NCBI GenBank assembly: GCA_030374805.1
Contig: JARGSG010000017.1
Coordinates: forward strand, 248,001-312,000
From: Gracilaria gracilis
Lineage: Eukaryota > Rhodophyta > Florideophyceae > Gracilariales > Gracilariaceae
Reading direction: 5' to 3'
Length of the DNA stretch: 64,000 nucleotides
The notes under the pieces were generated by a model. That model ran no database searches. It was not told the DNA's origin and worked only from the letters and a program-made list of their open reading frames with translations. Positions 54,345 through 64,000 of this stretch are shown piece after piece; within the stretch, counting starts at the first letter, position 1; every line of letters starts with the position of its first letter. A program made the position numbers and the translations under genes.

Positions 54345-54875
54345 ATGGTTCGCATTTACTGGTCTCACTACCATCGTAGCTCACATCACCTGCCAAGCAA
54401 CCTGGTTGAAGGCGGGACAAGGTACAACGGAGAACCGTTCTACATCTGCCGCGCCTTGGTCGAAGAGGAACTTTGTATAGGGAAGTTCTACGCTCATCGA
54501 AGAATAGCAAGGGTACCTTACGGTGGAAAGGAATACACATTCAGATCATGTGATTTGCTGGTGTGCGACAAGCCAGAGATGCTGAGATGGGTGCAAATGG
54601 GAGGTGGCAAGACGCCTCTAGGTGCCATTGGTGGCGGAGTTACCAAGAGTGGCAATACGTTGTTTGTCGGTCGTGCAAGAGAAGACCATGAACTTATCCC
54701 GGGAAAGATTTATCCGCAGCATCATCGAATTTATGTCGGTGATGATGGGAAGGAAGTGCCACATTACCATTACGAAGCTCTTGCCATAAGGCACGTCATT
54801 CCGCATCGCCGCCACCATCATGGTGATCACCACCACCATGATGATCACCACGATCATGATGATTATGACCATTGA
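54345..54875 (+). CDS. DM9-domain (DUF3421) protein with His-rich tail
   Basis: A protein of 176 residues from ATG 54345 (MVRIYWSHYHRSS). Two DM9-type repeats are visible: 'GEPFYICRALVEEELCIGKF...IARVPYGGKEYTFRSCDLLVC' and 'GNTLFVGRAREDHELIPGKIYPQHHRIYVGDDGKEV'. The linker 'GGGKTPLGAIGGG' is the usual 'P.GAI.GG' segment between them. DM9 proteins of animals bind mannose-type sugars. The last 30 residues are almost only His and Asp (HHHGDHHHHDDHH), suggesting metal binding. No signal peptide seen. Single exon, TGA stop. A lectin or stress-related role is inference. Confidence 0.75.
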   Translation: MVRIYWSHYHRSSHHLPSNLVEGGTRYNGEPFYICRALVEEELCIGKFYAHRRIARVPYGGKEYTFRSCDLLVCDKPEMLRWVQMGGGKTPLGAIGGGVTKSGNTLFVGRAREDHELIPGKIYPQHHRIYVGDDGKEVPHYHYEALAIRHVIPHRRHHHGDHHHHDDHHDHDDYDH

Positions 54876-56760
54876 GCTCGGTCGCGTTATACGATTGTAC
54901 TATCTATTGCTTAGTTGTGAGCAACTCATGCGTGAAGTTCGGAGAACGACACCATTACTCGAGTGTAGAGGACGCCAAGAGTTGCGAAGCGTTTGTTCTT
55001 ACTCTGTAAAAGCTTGTCGTTGTAGAACATGAGAATTGCACGTGTATTACTCAATTGTTTCCAACTGTACATAACCAACTTTTTGTACTGTACAACAAAT
55101 ATCGTTGAGCTTACAGCTGTAAAGTAGTCACGTGCCCGCACAAGTGCTCTGCCCTGGCAGACGCCGCTCTGCGCGTTTGTTGTGAATTTTTGAATTCCCC
55201 CGGACTGATTTCCAGGACGAAGCTTGTTGTGAAAGTTTCACAGTGAAACCCATCACACCACCCTCAAGTCTCGTCAAGCTTAGCTTGCCAAGGGTAGAGA
55301 TACTATGCGTTCGCTTATTTGCTCCAAGATTGAATTTCCAACGCTTCCATGCAGAAAGCGCTCATCTTTGGCTGTAGAAAGTCGACTGGAGCCCTGGTCT
55401 GCAGCCAAATCTCCTCAAATATGCAAACATGACACACCGTAAAACTGCCATCCCCTTTTTTATATAGCATGGTGCTCATTGAGCACTTCCATCACAAGTC
55501 GAGCGACCCTAATTTTCATACATTGCTTCCAATCTCCCAAAAAAAGTTTTTGTCTAATACAATCAATCAGCCAATGTATATCGCTGGATATATCGATAAA
55601 CATTGGCTTTGAAACGCCTTCTCCCTGTTCAAGTAAGGTTATGTTCATCAAACAAACTCTGAAAGGGTAGTCTTACGATCTTTTGCTGATGCACAACCCA
55701 GCCAAAAACAAGGACAAATATTCCAGTATCTACTCGTAATACTTTTGGTAACACATTTAAAACAGCACTGTGTGTCGTAACTAATCCGTCCAAAAAGTTT
55801 TGGAAGATTTCTCGCCTGACATCCGTAAGATCCCACGTTGAACAATAATGTTCTTCCAAACCAAGTTTATGAGTCCTAACTTTTCGCGGGATTGGCTAGT
55901 TTAGCTTTCTCAGTGTACAAACTCTGTCATGTCTGTCGTCGTCGGAGTCCAAAGAGTCGTCAAAACCCCATGACGAATTGATGCAGCCAGCAACTGAGTC
56001 ACGACGAAGACAAGTTCAATACGTTTCGCAGTTTTGTCGGCGGCAACAAATGTTCTCTTGTTGCAGCTGTGCGCACTCCCGTAGGTAGAAAATGACCAAG
56101 CCCACGACCAGTTTGCTGGTTAGAAGAAAAAAAGAATGACATGGAAATCACCGAAACAAACTCGGCTTTAACAGCGTTAGTATCTTTCAGAAGGGCAGTT
56201 GTTTCTGAAAATATGAATTGCTTTAGAAAGCATTTCTGACCTAACTTTCCCATTGGAAATGGTTCAGAGAGAGGAATTGTTCCAACACGAATCTCTCTTT
56301 GCTTTGAAAGAAACTTTGTTTCTTACAACAGCTCCCATACGTAGATTCAACAGGGCAGGAGAAGTTATTTCTGAGATTGATCTGTGAGGTATCAGGTCAC
56401 GGCAGCATCAATCTACTAATTGCGGAGAAGGCAGAGCGCAACGTTGTTGTCAACATGTATATACAAAACTAAATACGCTTTAGCCACACTGCAAAAGGTG
56501 GAATACACAAACCTGCAAAGTGGGAAGAAGTATGGAATGTTACGGTCAAAACTGAGATGGAAAACGCGTTAACTCTCGGACAGATTCGTTGGAATAAACC
56601 AATTGGGAGCATGGATATTATCGTGCGTGTTTAAATTTCATTTTACGACCCAATAATCACAATCACACAGCATTAACAAAAAAAAATCGGTTGCTTCTCC
56701 GTTTGCCTTCTCATATGAACAAGATAACGATTTCCTGTTAGAAGAAGACGTGGTACTGAT
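54876..56760. other. A/T-rich gene-poor region
   Basis: No supported gene. Minus-strand fragments at 55460-55860 ('FLDGLVTTHSAVLNVLPKVL...') read as if once coding but change frame and have no family that I recognise. Confidence 0.3.
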
Positions 56761-57915
56761 GGGGTCATCAGAAAAGTCTGGAGATGAAACTCTAATTGCT
56801 ACTCATGGCGAGGGCATGAAAGTTGCAATTCTGTGTCTTCGCGGCGAAGGGAAACCCGTTACTTTCTGGACTGGAAAAAGTACACGGTAGCTGGAAGTTC
56901 TATCTTCAAATGGCTCGGCGTGCCAACTAAAAGACTTTGTTCCATAGGTCAAATGATCAGATAAAGCACCACACCTACCTGACGGTGAACATTTCTGTCT
57001 GTATTGGAACAAATGTTTCAAAGAGAAAAACGTTCCTGGTTTTTTCCAAGAACACATAATTGCTGTTGAAACCCGCAGCTTTAAGTGCGCATTTCTTTTG
57101 AGACAGAAACAATTTGAAAACCAATCGTGGACTGGTAAATACCGAGGTTGGGTGTATATAAGATTTTTTTGTTTATCACATTTTCTATATTTGCCTTTCT
57201 TGCCTCTTTAATGGTTATTTTTATCAATTCCTCTCATAGGTCTAACCATATTCTTAATTTTAATTTTATACATCATGAGCAAAGCCTTGAATCGAAAGCT
57301 TTGAAGGACACGGGTGACCATATTGCCGAAGCACTGGTGAGACTTTTAATAGCCGCGAAAGTTTGAAAGGCATTGGAGGTGTAGCCTACAAGCCTCTGTA
57401 GCCTACACCGTGTAGGGCAGGACGGTGTTTCTTTTTCAAAACCAAGAAAAAGAAGGCCTCTTTGCGACGCAAGTGTGGTTTTAACACCACAGCTAAAACG
57501 CTCCGTTCCGATTCGTGATGAACAGAAAGAAGAAAATTTGGAATCACGTCAGGGACAGTTGTTTCCATACTTGATGATAGAAGCCCGTGAGGATTCCGTT
57601 GAGATAAGAGTTTGTCTCAAGAGAAACTATTATGCGTGTTACAAAGCGCTTGATGGTTTCTCAAGAAAAGCACAGTGTGATACAGTGGAAAGTGCCCATC
57701 AGAAAGCATTTCTAAAGTCGATGGACGCTGTTGGAGAGGTTCTCAGCAGCGCGGGTATTCGGGGATGGTACTTTTGAGGCGATGTTGAGCAACAAGAAGT
57801 TACACCTAAACGAAGACTTGTTCAGAGAGAACGCCTCTTCCTCTTTGGGCAAAGATTTGTCGACATCAATCACCCCCACATCTTGGGGCTTCAAACGATC
57901 AATGATCGTCTGAGA
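56761..57915 (+). pseudogene. Unidentified decayed coding region
   Basis: On the plus strand, coding-like segments with in-frame stops and shifts follow one another: 'HGEGMKVAILCLRGEGKPVTFW' near 56800-56880; 'HLPDGEHFCLYWNKCFKEKN' near 56970-57030; and a 100-codon frame at 57475-57777 with 'LMIEAREDSVEIRVCLKRNY'. No motif points to a known family. It could be a lineage-specific gene or a transposon remnant. Treat the extent as approximate. Confidence 0.25.
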
Positions 57916-58863
57916 TGTTCAGTTGCCGTTTATTGACTACGCAAGTGCTCGATATAGCACTTTTATTGGTTAAAAAAGTGTCCTTATAGTGTACAACGGT
58001 AGTTGTTAGACGACTGTTTCATCGCTTCATCACTCGCAACGTTTTGCAGCGACTACGCAATACAGTAAACGTCTTTCAAGTAAGGCGCACTTGCGTTATT
58101 GTGGTTTGAGGCTCGTCACCAACTCAAATTGGGAAAACAAAAGCAATGATGTGGGAGTAATGCGTTTCAGCATGCTAAATGATGTGAGGTTCGGACTTGA
58201 GTGTAAGGTTGAAGGTTAACGTTGTTCCATCATGATGAAGAGTGCTGACTTTGTACTTTGCAGCGGCTCCGGCGCGGTACTCTGCGCCGACGGCAGTCAA
58301 CTGTGCACGCCTCCTCGATTGTGTGCTTCCTCCGCTCGCGCGTGCGTGCTATCTATTTGCAGGGAGGCGACAGCGCAAACGCAACCATACCTCGTCGGGC
58401 TGTCGAAAGTGCGAACGAGGCTGAGCGAGTGGTGCGCCAGCTGTCAGAAGCCCCTACTAGTAATCGACTACACGTAGCATCGTTGCCGGCGAATTCACGC
58501 ACCGTATCGGTAGCCAATCATCCGCGTCGATTGCTTTCGCGTCTCACCGTCGAACCGCCGGCCATTGCTTCCCGCCTCTCCACCGCCGCCACCGTCATCA
58601 TTGTAATGACAGAACATTGTTAGCCTCTGACGCAGTGCCATACTCAACCCGCTTCTCGCAAGACAGTCGTTGTACTACTACACGCACCGAACTTCCGCGC
58701 CTCATTGCTGCCATGTCCATAAAACACGCACAAAGTGCTCCCATCAATTCAGAACCATGCGTGCTAGACGCTGTCCATCCCTTCTTAAGTCCATCCTCCA
58801 CCCCTCTGACCCACCGCGCACCTGCTCGCGCGTCAACCTAAACCGTTTGCTCGTGCTGGCGCC
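57916..58863. other. Intergenic, upstream of the follistatin/Kazal-like gene
   Basis: No gene supported. A CATAAAACA motif near 58716-58724 could act as a TATA element for the gene at 58864. Confidence 0.3.
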
Positions 58864-59901
58864 ATGAAGTCCACCATCACTTTCACAATCTTCTTCGCCT
58901 TGTTCGCTCCTCTGTGTCTGGCTCTCAGCCTGGCAGCGCCGCCGTTCCCGATAACATGCGCCATCATTCGCTGCCCCGCCCGTGAGACCTGCGTCGAGAC
59001 TCACACCGGTCCCAAATGCGTGTCGAGCCCAACCGATCCATTGCCGCCGCCGCCGCCAACTTCGTGCGCAGTCGTGCTCTGCGCCGTCGGTCACATCTGC
59101 GTGCAGACCCCTGGCGGAGCGCAATGCGTTCCCATTGGCGGTGCAGGAACGGTACCACCGCCGCCGGCTCCGGCCGCCACCCCAACACCGCCGGCTGACT
59201 GCTCGCAGCTCAACTGTGCTTCGGATGAGTTCTGTATCGAGACACCCGCCGGCCCCGAATGTACGCCGGATACAGGCTGCGCGGCTGTAACGTGCTTGGT
59301 TGGCAGCGCCTGCGTTGTCACGCCGACTGGTCCGGAGTGTCAACCGATCAACCCGTCACCGGCGCCTCCAACACCGCACCCAGATACTTGCGCTTGTATC
59401 CAGATTTTCGACCCGGTTTGCTGCCAGTTGCCGAGCGGCGAGAAGAGGACTACTGGCAACGACTGTGAATGTTCTGGATGTGGATCTGGAACTGTTATTT
59501 CGAGGGGCGCATGCCCGCCAGCTTCTTGTGCCGCCGTTGACTGTGCGCCTGGCTTCAGCTGCGTCATCAAAGATGCCGTAGCTCAGTGCATTGAGGACGA
59601 GGCTCCTTCTTGCATATGTCCTCTCAACTTCGATCCAGTATGCTGTCAGACACCGTCTGGGTTTGAGACCAAGAGCAACTCTTGCTTCTGTAATTGCGAG
59701 CCTTCCAGCAGAGTCCTCCGTCCCGGAGAGTGTCCTACCATTGCTCCTCCGAGTGGTCCTAGTGACTGTTTCTGCCTTGCTCTGTATGATCCTGTGTGCT
59801 GCAAGAGTGCGCTTGGCCTGGTGTCACAGGCTTCCAATTCCTGTCGGTGCGAGTGTACTGGAGGAACTGTTGTTCAATCTGGCTGTGGTATCAATCATTA
59901 A
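58864..59901 (+). CDS. Secreted Cys-rich protein with follistatin-like and Kazal-like repeats
   Basis: A protein of 345 residues from ATG 58864, TAA stop. The signal peptide (FTIFFALFAPLCLALSLA) is followed by five short repeats of the form C-x4-C-x5-C-x9-C ('CAIIRCPARETCVETHTGP' and variants), resembling the N-terminal half of follistatin modules. Pro-rich linkers separate them. Three Kazal-like units with 'C.C...FDPVCCQ' or 'YDPVCCK' and 'SNSC.C.C' lie at about residues 175-215, 243-285 and 300-345. Kazal domains often inhibit serine proteases, but here an extra Cys replaces the usual Gly (VCC for VCG). It probably belongs to the cell wall or surface. Single exon. Confidence 0.75.
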   Translation: MKSTITFTIFFALFAPLCLALSLAAPPFPITCAIIRCPARETCVETHTGPKCVSSPTDPLPPPPPTSCAVVLCAVGHICVQTPGGAQCVPIGGAGTVPPPPAPAATPTPPADCSQLNCASDEFCIETPAGPECTPDTGCAAVTCLVGSACVVTPTGPECQPINPSPAPPTPHPDTCACIQIFDPVCCQLPSGEKRTTGNDCECSGCGSGTVISRGACPPASCAAVDCAPGFSCVIKDAVAQCIEDEAPSCICPLNFDPVCCQTPSGFETKSNSCFCNCEPSSRVLRPGECPTIAPPSGPSDCFCLALYDPVCCKSALGLVSQASNSCRCECTGGTVVQSGCGINH

Positions 59902-60130
59902 TGGTGAGGTCTACGGTTCTGAGTTTAGTGCTAGCTCTCTTCAGACTGACACAAGTTCCGAATACGTTGTGCGTCACATTCCTTTTGGTAGTCCACATGG
60001 AGACATGCCTGTAGCGTCATGCGTTACAACTGTAGACTGAGGAGTATCCATTTCAATGCACGATCATCATCGATTAAATGTAAACGCAATCACGAACAGT
60101 TTCAATGATTCAATTATCCGCTTGCCTTTT
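59902..60130. other. Short intergenic stretch
   Basis: 3' leader of the preceding gene; nothing else seen. Confidence 0.3.
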
Positions 60131-60600
60131 TCATAGAGTGATTCCGGTTTTCGTAGTAACTCCACAACTTACCAAATTCTCGTTATTCTCATAGGCACGT
60201 TTAACGAAGTCAAGCACCATCTGGCACGAACGGGAGTTCGCAATGTCAGCATTGGATGTCTCTGCGTCAACGAAAGCGTTCTGTTGGGCTTGCTGGACAG
60301 AAACACTTTGTTGCTCTTTGTAAGCAATGCTACACAACGCCCTTGAACACCGTAAGGATGTATTTTCAGTAACCAACGTATTAGTTGCGCTTCACCTTGC
60401 GTTTCAGCAAAGTAGAGAAAAACATTTTGGTGAACAGCAAGTCGGAGGAAGCCAAACATGTTGTCCGCTGTTTCGGATGTCATGTAGATACTCCACAGCT
60501 TGCGTTTCCATCGGTTGTGTGCGCTGTCAAACTTGATTCGTAACGAATCCTCGTCACCCACATACTTGCTATTCTTCGTGTTGGCTGAGGCATATCCGCA
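60131..60600 (-). pseudogene. Unidentified minus-strand coding remnant
   Basis: One frame reads 'SLRIKFDSAHNRWKRKLWSI...NMFGFLRLAVHQNVFLYFAE' and the coding-like signal moves to another frame near 60340 ('SIAYKEQQSVSVQQAQQNAF...QMVLDFVKRAYENN'), ending at TGA near 60131. It has no ATG start; its upstream side is the LINE tail at 60601, so it may be a host gene cut by that insertion. No family recognised. Confidence 0.3.
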
Positions 60601-60870
60601 AGAATCTCGAGGTCCCTCCCTCTCTCTCTCTTTGTGGACTTTAATTCTTCCATTCCTAGAATTAAAAGAAATCTTTGTCTATACAAAGCTTTCTTTCCTG
60701 AGGAAGGCTAAAAACTTCTGCGGCCATTGTCTAATCAAGGTCCCTGTTAACTTCACCGTCATAAAATGCGGATCGGCTCCATCGGCTCCATCACGCTTGG
60801 AGCCTTGTACACAAACAGTCCTTTCACATGTATCCAACCGCTGTGTACCCATCGCTTCGAAGAACAAAAC
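60601..60870 (-). mobile_element. LINE 3' end fragment
   Basis: The minus strand ends 'LIRQWPQKFLAFLRKESFV' then TAG, matching the other LINE C-termini in the window. A tail rich in GAGAGA (60618-60634) follows. Confidence 0.6.
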
Positions 60871-61061
60871 TCTGTTTGCAGAGTCCGCAAATTAGGCGTA
60901 GAAAAAACTTTCAACAAGTGTGTCCCCTTGGATAAGTAACGGGTTTATCTTCCTGCAATAAGCAGAGTATTGCCACTCGCATGCTCCGTGGTTCCCAATC
61001 AACTCATCGTTTTGCGGTGTGTCCCATCATGGGACAGCAGGGTTGGAACGCGATTCATTCA

Positions 61062-61093
61062 ATTGCAATAGTATTGCAATAAACCATTGCAAT
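61062..61093. repeat. Cluster of three ATTGCAAT palindromes
   Basis: The 8-mer palindrome ATTGCAAT occurs at 61062-61069, 61073-61080 and 61086-61093, with further single copies at 61542-61549 and 62003-62010. Confidence 0.7.
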
Positions 61094-61590
61094 ACATCAT
61101 TGCGTTTAGATGCGTCCATCACAAAACTATTGCAGATTGTATTCTTTGTTTGAAATCAATTGTAAGTAGAGCGGCTGTGGTCTGTATGTGTAGCTGACAT
61201 TATTCTTAGGAATCAGTGTATGAGACTAACGTCTTTACTGTTTGAGACCATTATTTTGTTGCGAATCAACCACAAGTTTTGGGATGTTCATACCGTCCAT
61301 TTTCATCTCCTATTAAATGTTCTCTCTCTCATACCGTCAAAGAAGCGTTTTCTTTCTCAAAGAGCGATAGAATGAAGACCCACATTTTAGAGGAGGCTAA
61401 TCAAGACGATGATGTACTCGTGATATCTTTTTCTAAACGTTGGTTTGGAAATGAAGAACCTCGTTTATTCTTGAAGTCGTTTCATGCATGTCTAGCTTCT
61501 ATTGCGTAGCGCAGTGCAATTCTATTGCTGACCCCGATCTTATTGCAATCATATTTCAAGAAGCTGACGGGCAATATCTCTCTCTCTCTG
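61094..61590. other. Intergenic; one unsupported short frame
   Basis: A 76-codon plus-strand frame (61279-61509, MGCSYRPFSS...) has no recognised motif. Otherwise nothing seen. Confidence 0.2.
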
Positions 61591-61985
61591 ATACGGGCGC
61601 GGTAGTCTAATTCCTACTTACCGCAGCGCGTTTCTGTTGGAAGAAACGCTCTCTCATCAGAAAACCCAGCACTCTTTCAGGCCATTTTCTAATTATCTCC
61701 CCTACGCTCATTCGTCGACGATCTTGACGAGGTGGCAGGCATACCATTCTAGAAGCCGTCCTCATCGGGCACCGTAATACGTAGTGCTCAACATCATTGA
61801 TAACACTCGGTCTACATTGGCCAACTGTTCGCTTTCCAGTCAGGTAAGTTGCCACTGGGTGTAGAAATGATGTGTGCCCAACGAACAGTTGCGACAAGGC
61901 AACCTCTGCCTCTCTCAAAGAAACCAGCGTTTCGAGGTGACGGGGAACCGCTGTCAATAAAGGATACATTCTTTGTCGGGTTGGT
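61591..61985 (-). mobile_element. LINE reverse-transcriptase C-terminal fragment
   Basis: About 120 codons on the minus strand with 'EVALSQLFVGHTSFLHPV', 'INDVEHYVLRCPMRTASRM' (C-terminal knuckle region) and 'IIRKWPERVLGFLMRERFF', then TAG at about 61607. A (GA)n-type tail follows (CTCTCTCTCT near 61579-61588). It is the most divergent LINE copy in the window and is 5'-truncated. Confidence 0.6.
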
Positions 61986-62342
61986 TACAATATCATTGCT
62001 CTATTGCAATGCCGAAGAGTAATAAACTGCAATAGAATTGTTTATTTCCCTAGTCCCATGTATCAAACGCTGTTATTGAGAGCCACGTTCGTGTTCCGTG
62101 TGTTGAAGACGGGTTAGAAAACGGTGGAGTCATAACTTTTTTTGTTTTGGAAGGTAGGTCCAGAGCGATTTGGGAAAGCGCCCACAACTTACGATGATCT
62201 TCATTTAGCCGGAGTTTGTGTTCCAGTTCATCGAACCGAGCTCCAGATCCTCACTATCGGCGAGATGCGGGGTGTTTTGATCACCCATATAGCTTTGTCC
62301 GCGGTCTGAGTTTGAAGGGAACGGGCCTCCTTCTTCTTGACG
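61986..62342. other. Intergenic, no gene seen
   Basis: About 350 bp with no supported frame; contains one ATTGCAAT copy. Confidence 0.3.
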
Positions 62343-62642
62343 TCACTTGCAGAGAGCAATCCGTCCGATAATTTCGCGCATTCTATCGCGCCAGCGGACC
62401 ATCGTGAGCAATAGCTTTCTTCTAGTCGCAGATTGCATACTGTTAATTGTTCCCAGAATCCCAGAACGCCTCTTAGAAATAGGTGTGACGGTAACGTTTT
62501 TGCGCGTTATGTGTACTCTGTCATCATCATCTGAAGTGTATGGGGTGCCCTTGGTTCTTGCCCGCGCGAAAGGTATGCGTTCAGGTACCTGTGAATCAGA
62601 TTCATATTCGGAGTATTCGTCATCGTATGAGTCCACGGACAT
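62343..62642 (-). CDS. Small hypothetical protein, acidic head and basic tail
   Basis: A protein of 99 residues from ATG 62642 (MSVDSYDDEYSEYESDSQ) to TGA 62343. The first 20 residues are Asp/Glu/Tyr/Ser-rich. The rest is Arg-rich with an amphipathic C-terminal helix (LLLTMVRWRDRMREIIGRI). It could be a small nuclear or membrane-associated protein. The opposite strand is also open over the same bases, so coding status is uncertain. Confidence 0.4.
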   Translation of the reverse strand: MSVDSYDDEYSEYESDSQVPERIPFARARTKGTPYTSDDDDRVHITRKNVTVTPISKRRSGILGTINSMQSATRRKLLLTMVRWRDRMREIIGRIALCK

Positions 62643-63296
62643 TGTCTGACATTGTTTTTGTGAAGCTTGCACGAAGGGTTAACTTAAATGCGAAGAGCGA
62701 GCACATGGCAGAGAGGAAGCTGTGCTGACGAGATAGGTTAATATGCAATGAAACATTGACAAAACCCCGAGAGAAAGGATGCAAACTTGGGATTCGTTCT
62801 TGCTAGAGGTCTGAGTCCTCGACTTCGAAAGCACTTTTGCGAAAGGAAGCGTTACCGGTGGATGGGGTGCCATCATCGCTTGGGGAGCAAGAAAACATGC
62901 TTTTGCATGTGCAGGAGCAAGAGGGCTATTCTAAGGATATCCCCAGATAACCCTACTACATAGAAGGCACACTGCGACAAAGTGTGTGTGCAGCAAACGA
63001 CATCCGCAGTGGCGCAAGAGATGATTACCAGCTGTTCTTCCAGCCTTCGGGCTAGAGAAGAATGATACTGGGATGCTGCAGCAATCACAAGGCAATTCCT
63101 TTGTCTGGTGTAGTACAACTTACTCGGTTTACATATACGATGGTAGACGTTTATGCCAAAAACAGAGCTCTTCTATCACACAAGTGACTCTACCTCTATC
63201 TTTTACGCATAACAATAGTTGGAGGCTTTCTCCATAAACAACTAATACTTTCATCTCATGTAGCGATCAGCTGTCGCACACATGGCAGCAGGCAGT
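62643..63296. other. Intergenic, no gene seen
   Basis: About 650 bp; short frames only. It should include the 3' leader of the Cys-rich gene to the right. Confidence 0.35.
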
Positions 63297-64000
63297 CTAG
63301 TGCGGGAAGCATTTGGCCATAGACTCCAAAGTCTTGTAAACGCACTTGCCGGCTCTGCAGTTCTTGGTACTGCACCCGAACTCATTTCTGCACGGGTCAC
63401 ATTCGGCAGCGAAGCATCGCCTCAACGAAGCGTCACTTCCGTCCGTACACTTTCTTGGAATACCCCAGCATTTGCCCTGTTGACAGTCACTGTTCTTGTC
63501 ACACCTCTCGCACTCCTTCTTCTTGAAGCATTTAGCCTTAGACTCCTCAGTGTCGAACACGCACTTGCCAGACTTGCAGAGTTTAGTGCTGCAGTCGGAG
63601 TCCGAAGAGCATTCATCACATTCTGCTGCGAAACACCTCTTCAGAGAGGCATCAGTACCATCAGTACACTTTCCACCCCAGCACTTGCCCACGGCACACT
63701 CCGAGCCCTTCCTACAGGATTCGCATTCAGCTTTCAATAATCCACACTTGGCCTTCGATTCCGTGGTATCGAAAATGCACTTTCCAGACTTGCAGAGCTT
63801 GGTGCTGCATTCCGAGTCAGAAGAGCACGCGTCGCATTCGGCTGCGAAACAGCGCTTCAACGAGGCATCAGTACCATCTGTGCACTTTCCGCCCCAGCAC
63901 TTTCCAACAGCGCATTCGGAACCTTTCGCACAAGGTTCACACTCTGCCTTGAGCAAGCCGCACTTGATCCTCGACTCCGTGGTATCGAAAATGCACTTTC
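63297..64000 (-). CDS. Tandem-repeat Cys-rich protein, 5' end outside window
   Basis: The frame enters from the right edge and ends at TAG 63297-63299. It consists of a repeat of about 72 residues (216 bp) made of two related halves. One is of the form 'AECEPCAKGSECAVGKCWGG' and the other 'AAECDACSSDSECSTKLC' with a 'SGKCIFDT' end. About three units are visible; the two right-hand ones are nearly identical in DNA, while the left one has diverged. Each half has six Cys in the same spacing, suggesting small disulfide-knotted domains. It is probably a secreted cell-surface or wall protein. The signal peptide, if any, lies beyond the window. Confidence 0.7.
   Translation of the reverse strand, partial: KCIFDTTESRIKCGLLKAECEPCAKGSECAVGKCWGGKCTDGTDASLKRCFAAECDACSSDSECSTKLCKSGKCIFDTTESKAKCGLLKAECESCRKGSECAVGKCWGGKCTDGTDASLKRCFAAECDECSSDSDCSTKLCKSGKCVFDTEESKAKCFKKKECERCDKNSDCQQGKCWGIPRKCTDGSDASLRRCFAAECDPCRNEFGCSTKNCRAGKCVYKTLESMAKCFPH

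Overview
The window looks like nuclear DNA of a photosynthetic eukaryote, most likely a red alga. Evidence for a plastid comes from a DXS with a transit-like leader, a PGRL1-like thylakoid protein and two DGDG synthases. Other genes are clearly eukaryotic: an ATP12 mitochondrial assembly factor, a formin, an ER-type thioredoxin-fold protein and several secreted Cys-rich proteins. Genes are mostly intronless. Two short GT-AG introns can be placed, of 79 and 98 nt. The red algal assignment is inference from gene content and compactness; no rRNA or tRNA was seen.

Region 1 (1-16.5 kb) is a large decayed mobile-element-like block. It contains: a coiled-coil gene cut by the left edge; a ketopantoate-reductase-like relic; a minus-strand gene with a ParB-like domain and a 2-oxoglutarate/Fe(II) dioxygenase domain; a divergent plus-strand gene in which a DPPY-type DNA methyltransferase is followed in the same frame by a SET domain; a second coiled-coil gene; and a Plavaka/KDZ-like transposase with an N-terminal zinc finger. 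A perfect 78-bp palindrome and an imperfect 70-bp relative lie between the two divergent epigenetic genes. All these genes carry frameshifts or in-frame stops. Of 18 in-frame stops that I could place with coding-like sequence on both sides, 17 are TAA or TAG and one is TGA.

Region 2 (17.2-21.3 kb) is a degenerate piggyBac element whose TTAA duplications and terminal inverted repeats are both still visible. A short LINE 3' end follows it. Region 3 (21.9-34.2 kb) is a run of normal genes: a secreted protein, DGDG synthase copy 1, ATP12, a PDI/APR-like thioredoxin-fold protein, DGDG synthase copy 2, a hemerythrin-like protein and a secreted Cys-rich/coiled-coil protein.

Region 4 (34.5-46.6 kb) holds two LINE 3' ends in inverted orientation, PGRL1-like, DXS, a small secreted basic protein and long gene-poor stretches. 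Region 5 (46.6-54.9 kb) holds a broken APH-like kinase gene, a formin with a glycine-rich segment in place of the usual proline-rich FH1, a secreted FAD oxidase of the berberine-bridge/hexose-oxidase type, and a DM9-domain protein with a His-rich tail. Region 6 (54.9-64 kb) is gene-poor with two more LINE 3' ends, a follistatin/Kazal-like secreted protein, and a tandem-repeat Cys-rich protein running off the right edge.

The most interesting feature is region 1: a transposase next to apparent writers (DNA methyltransferase, SET) and a possible eraser (2OG dioxygenase) of chromatin marks. KDZ transposons carrying TET/JBP dioxygenases are known from fungi. The ParB-2OG and methyltransferase-SET arrangements here look different from those.
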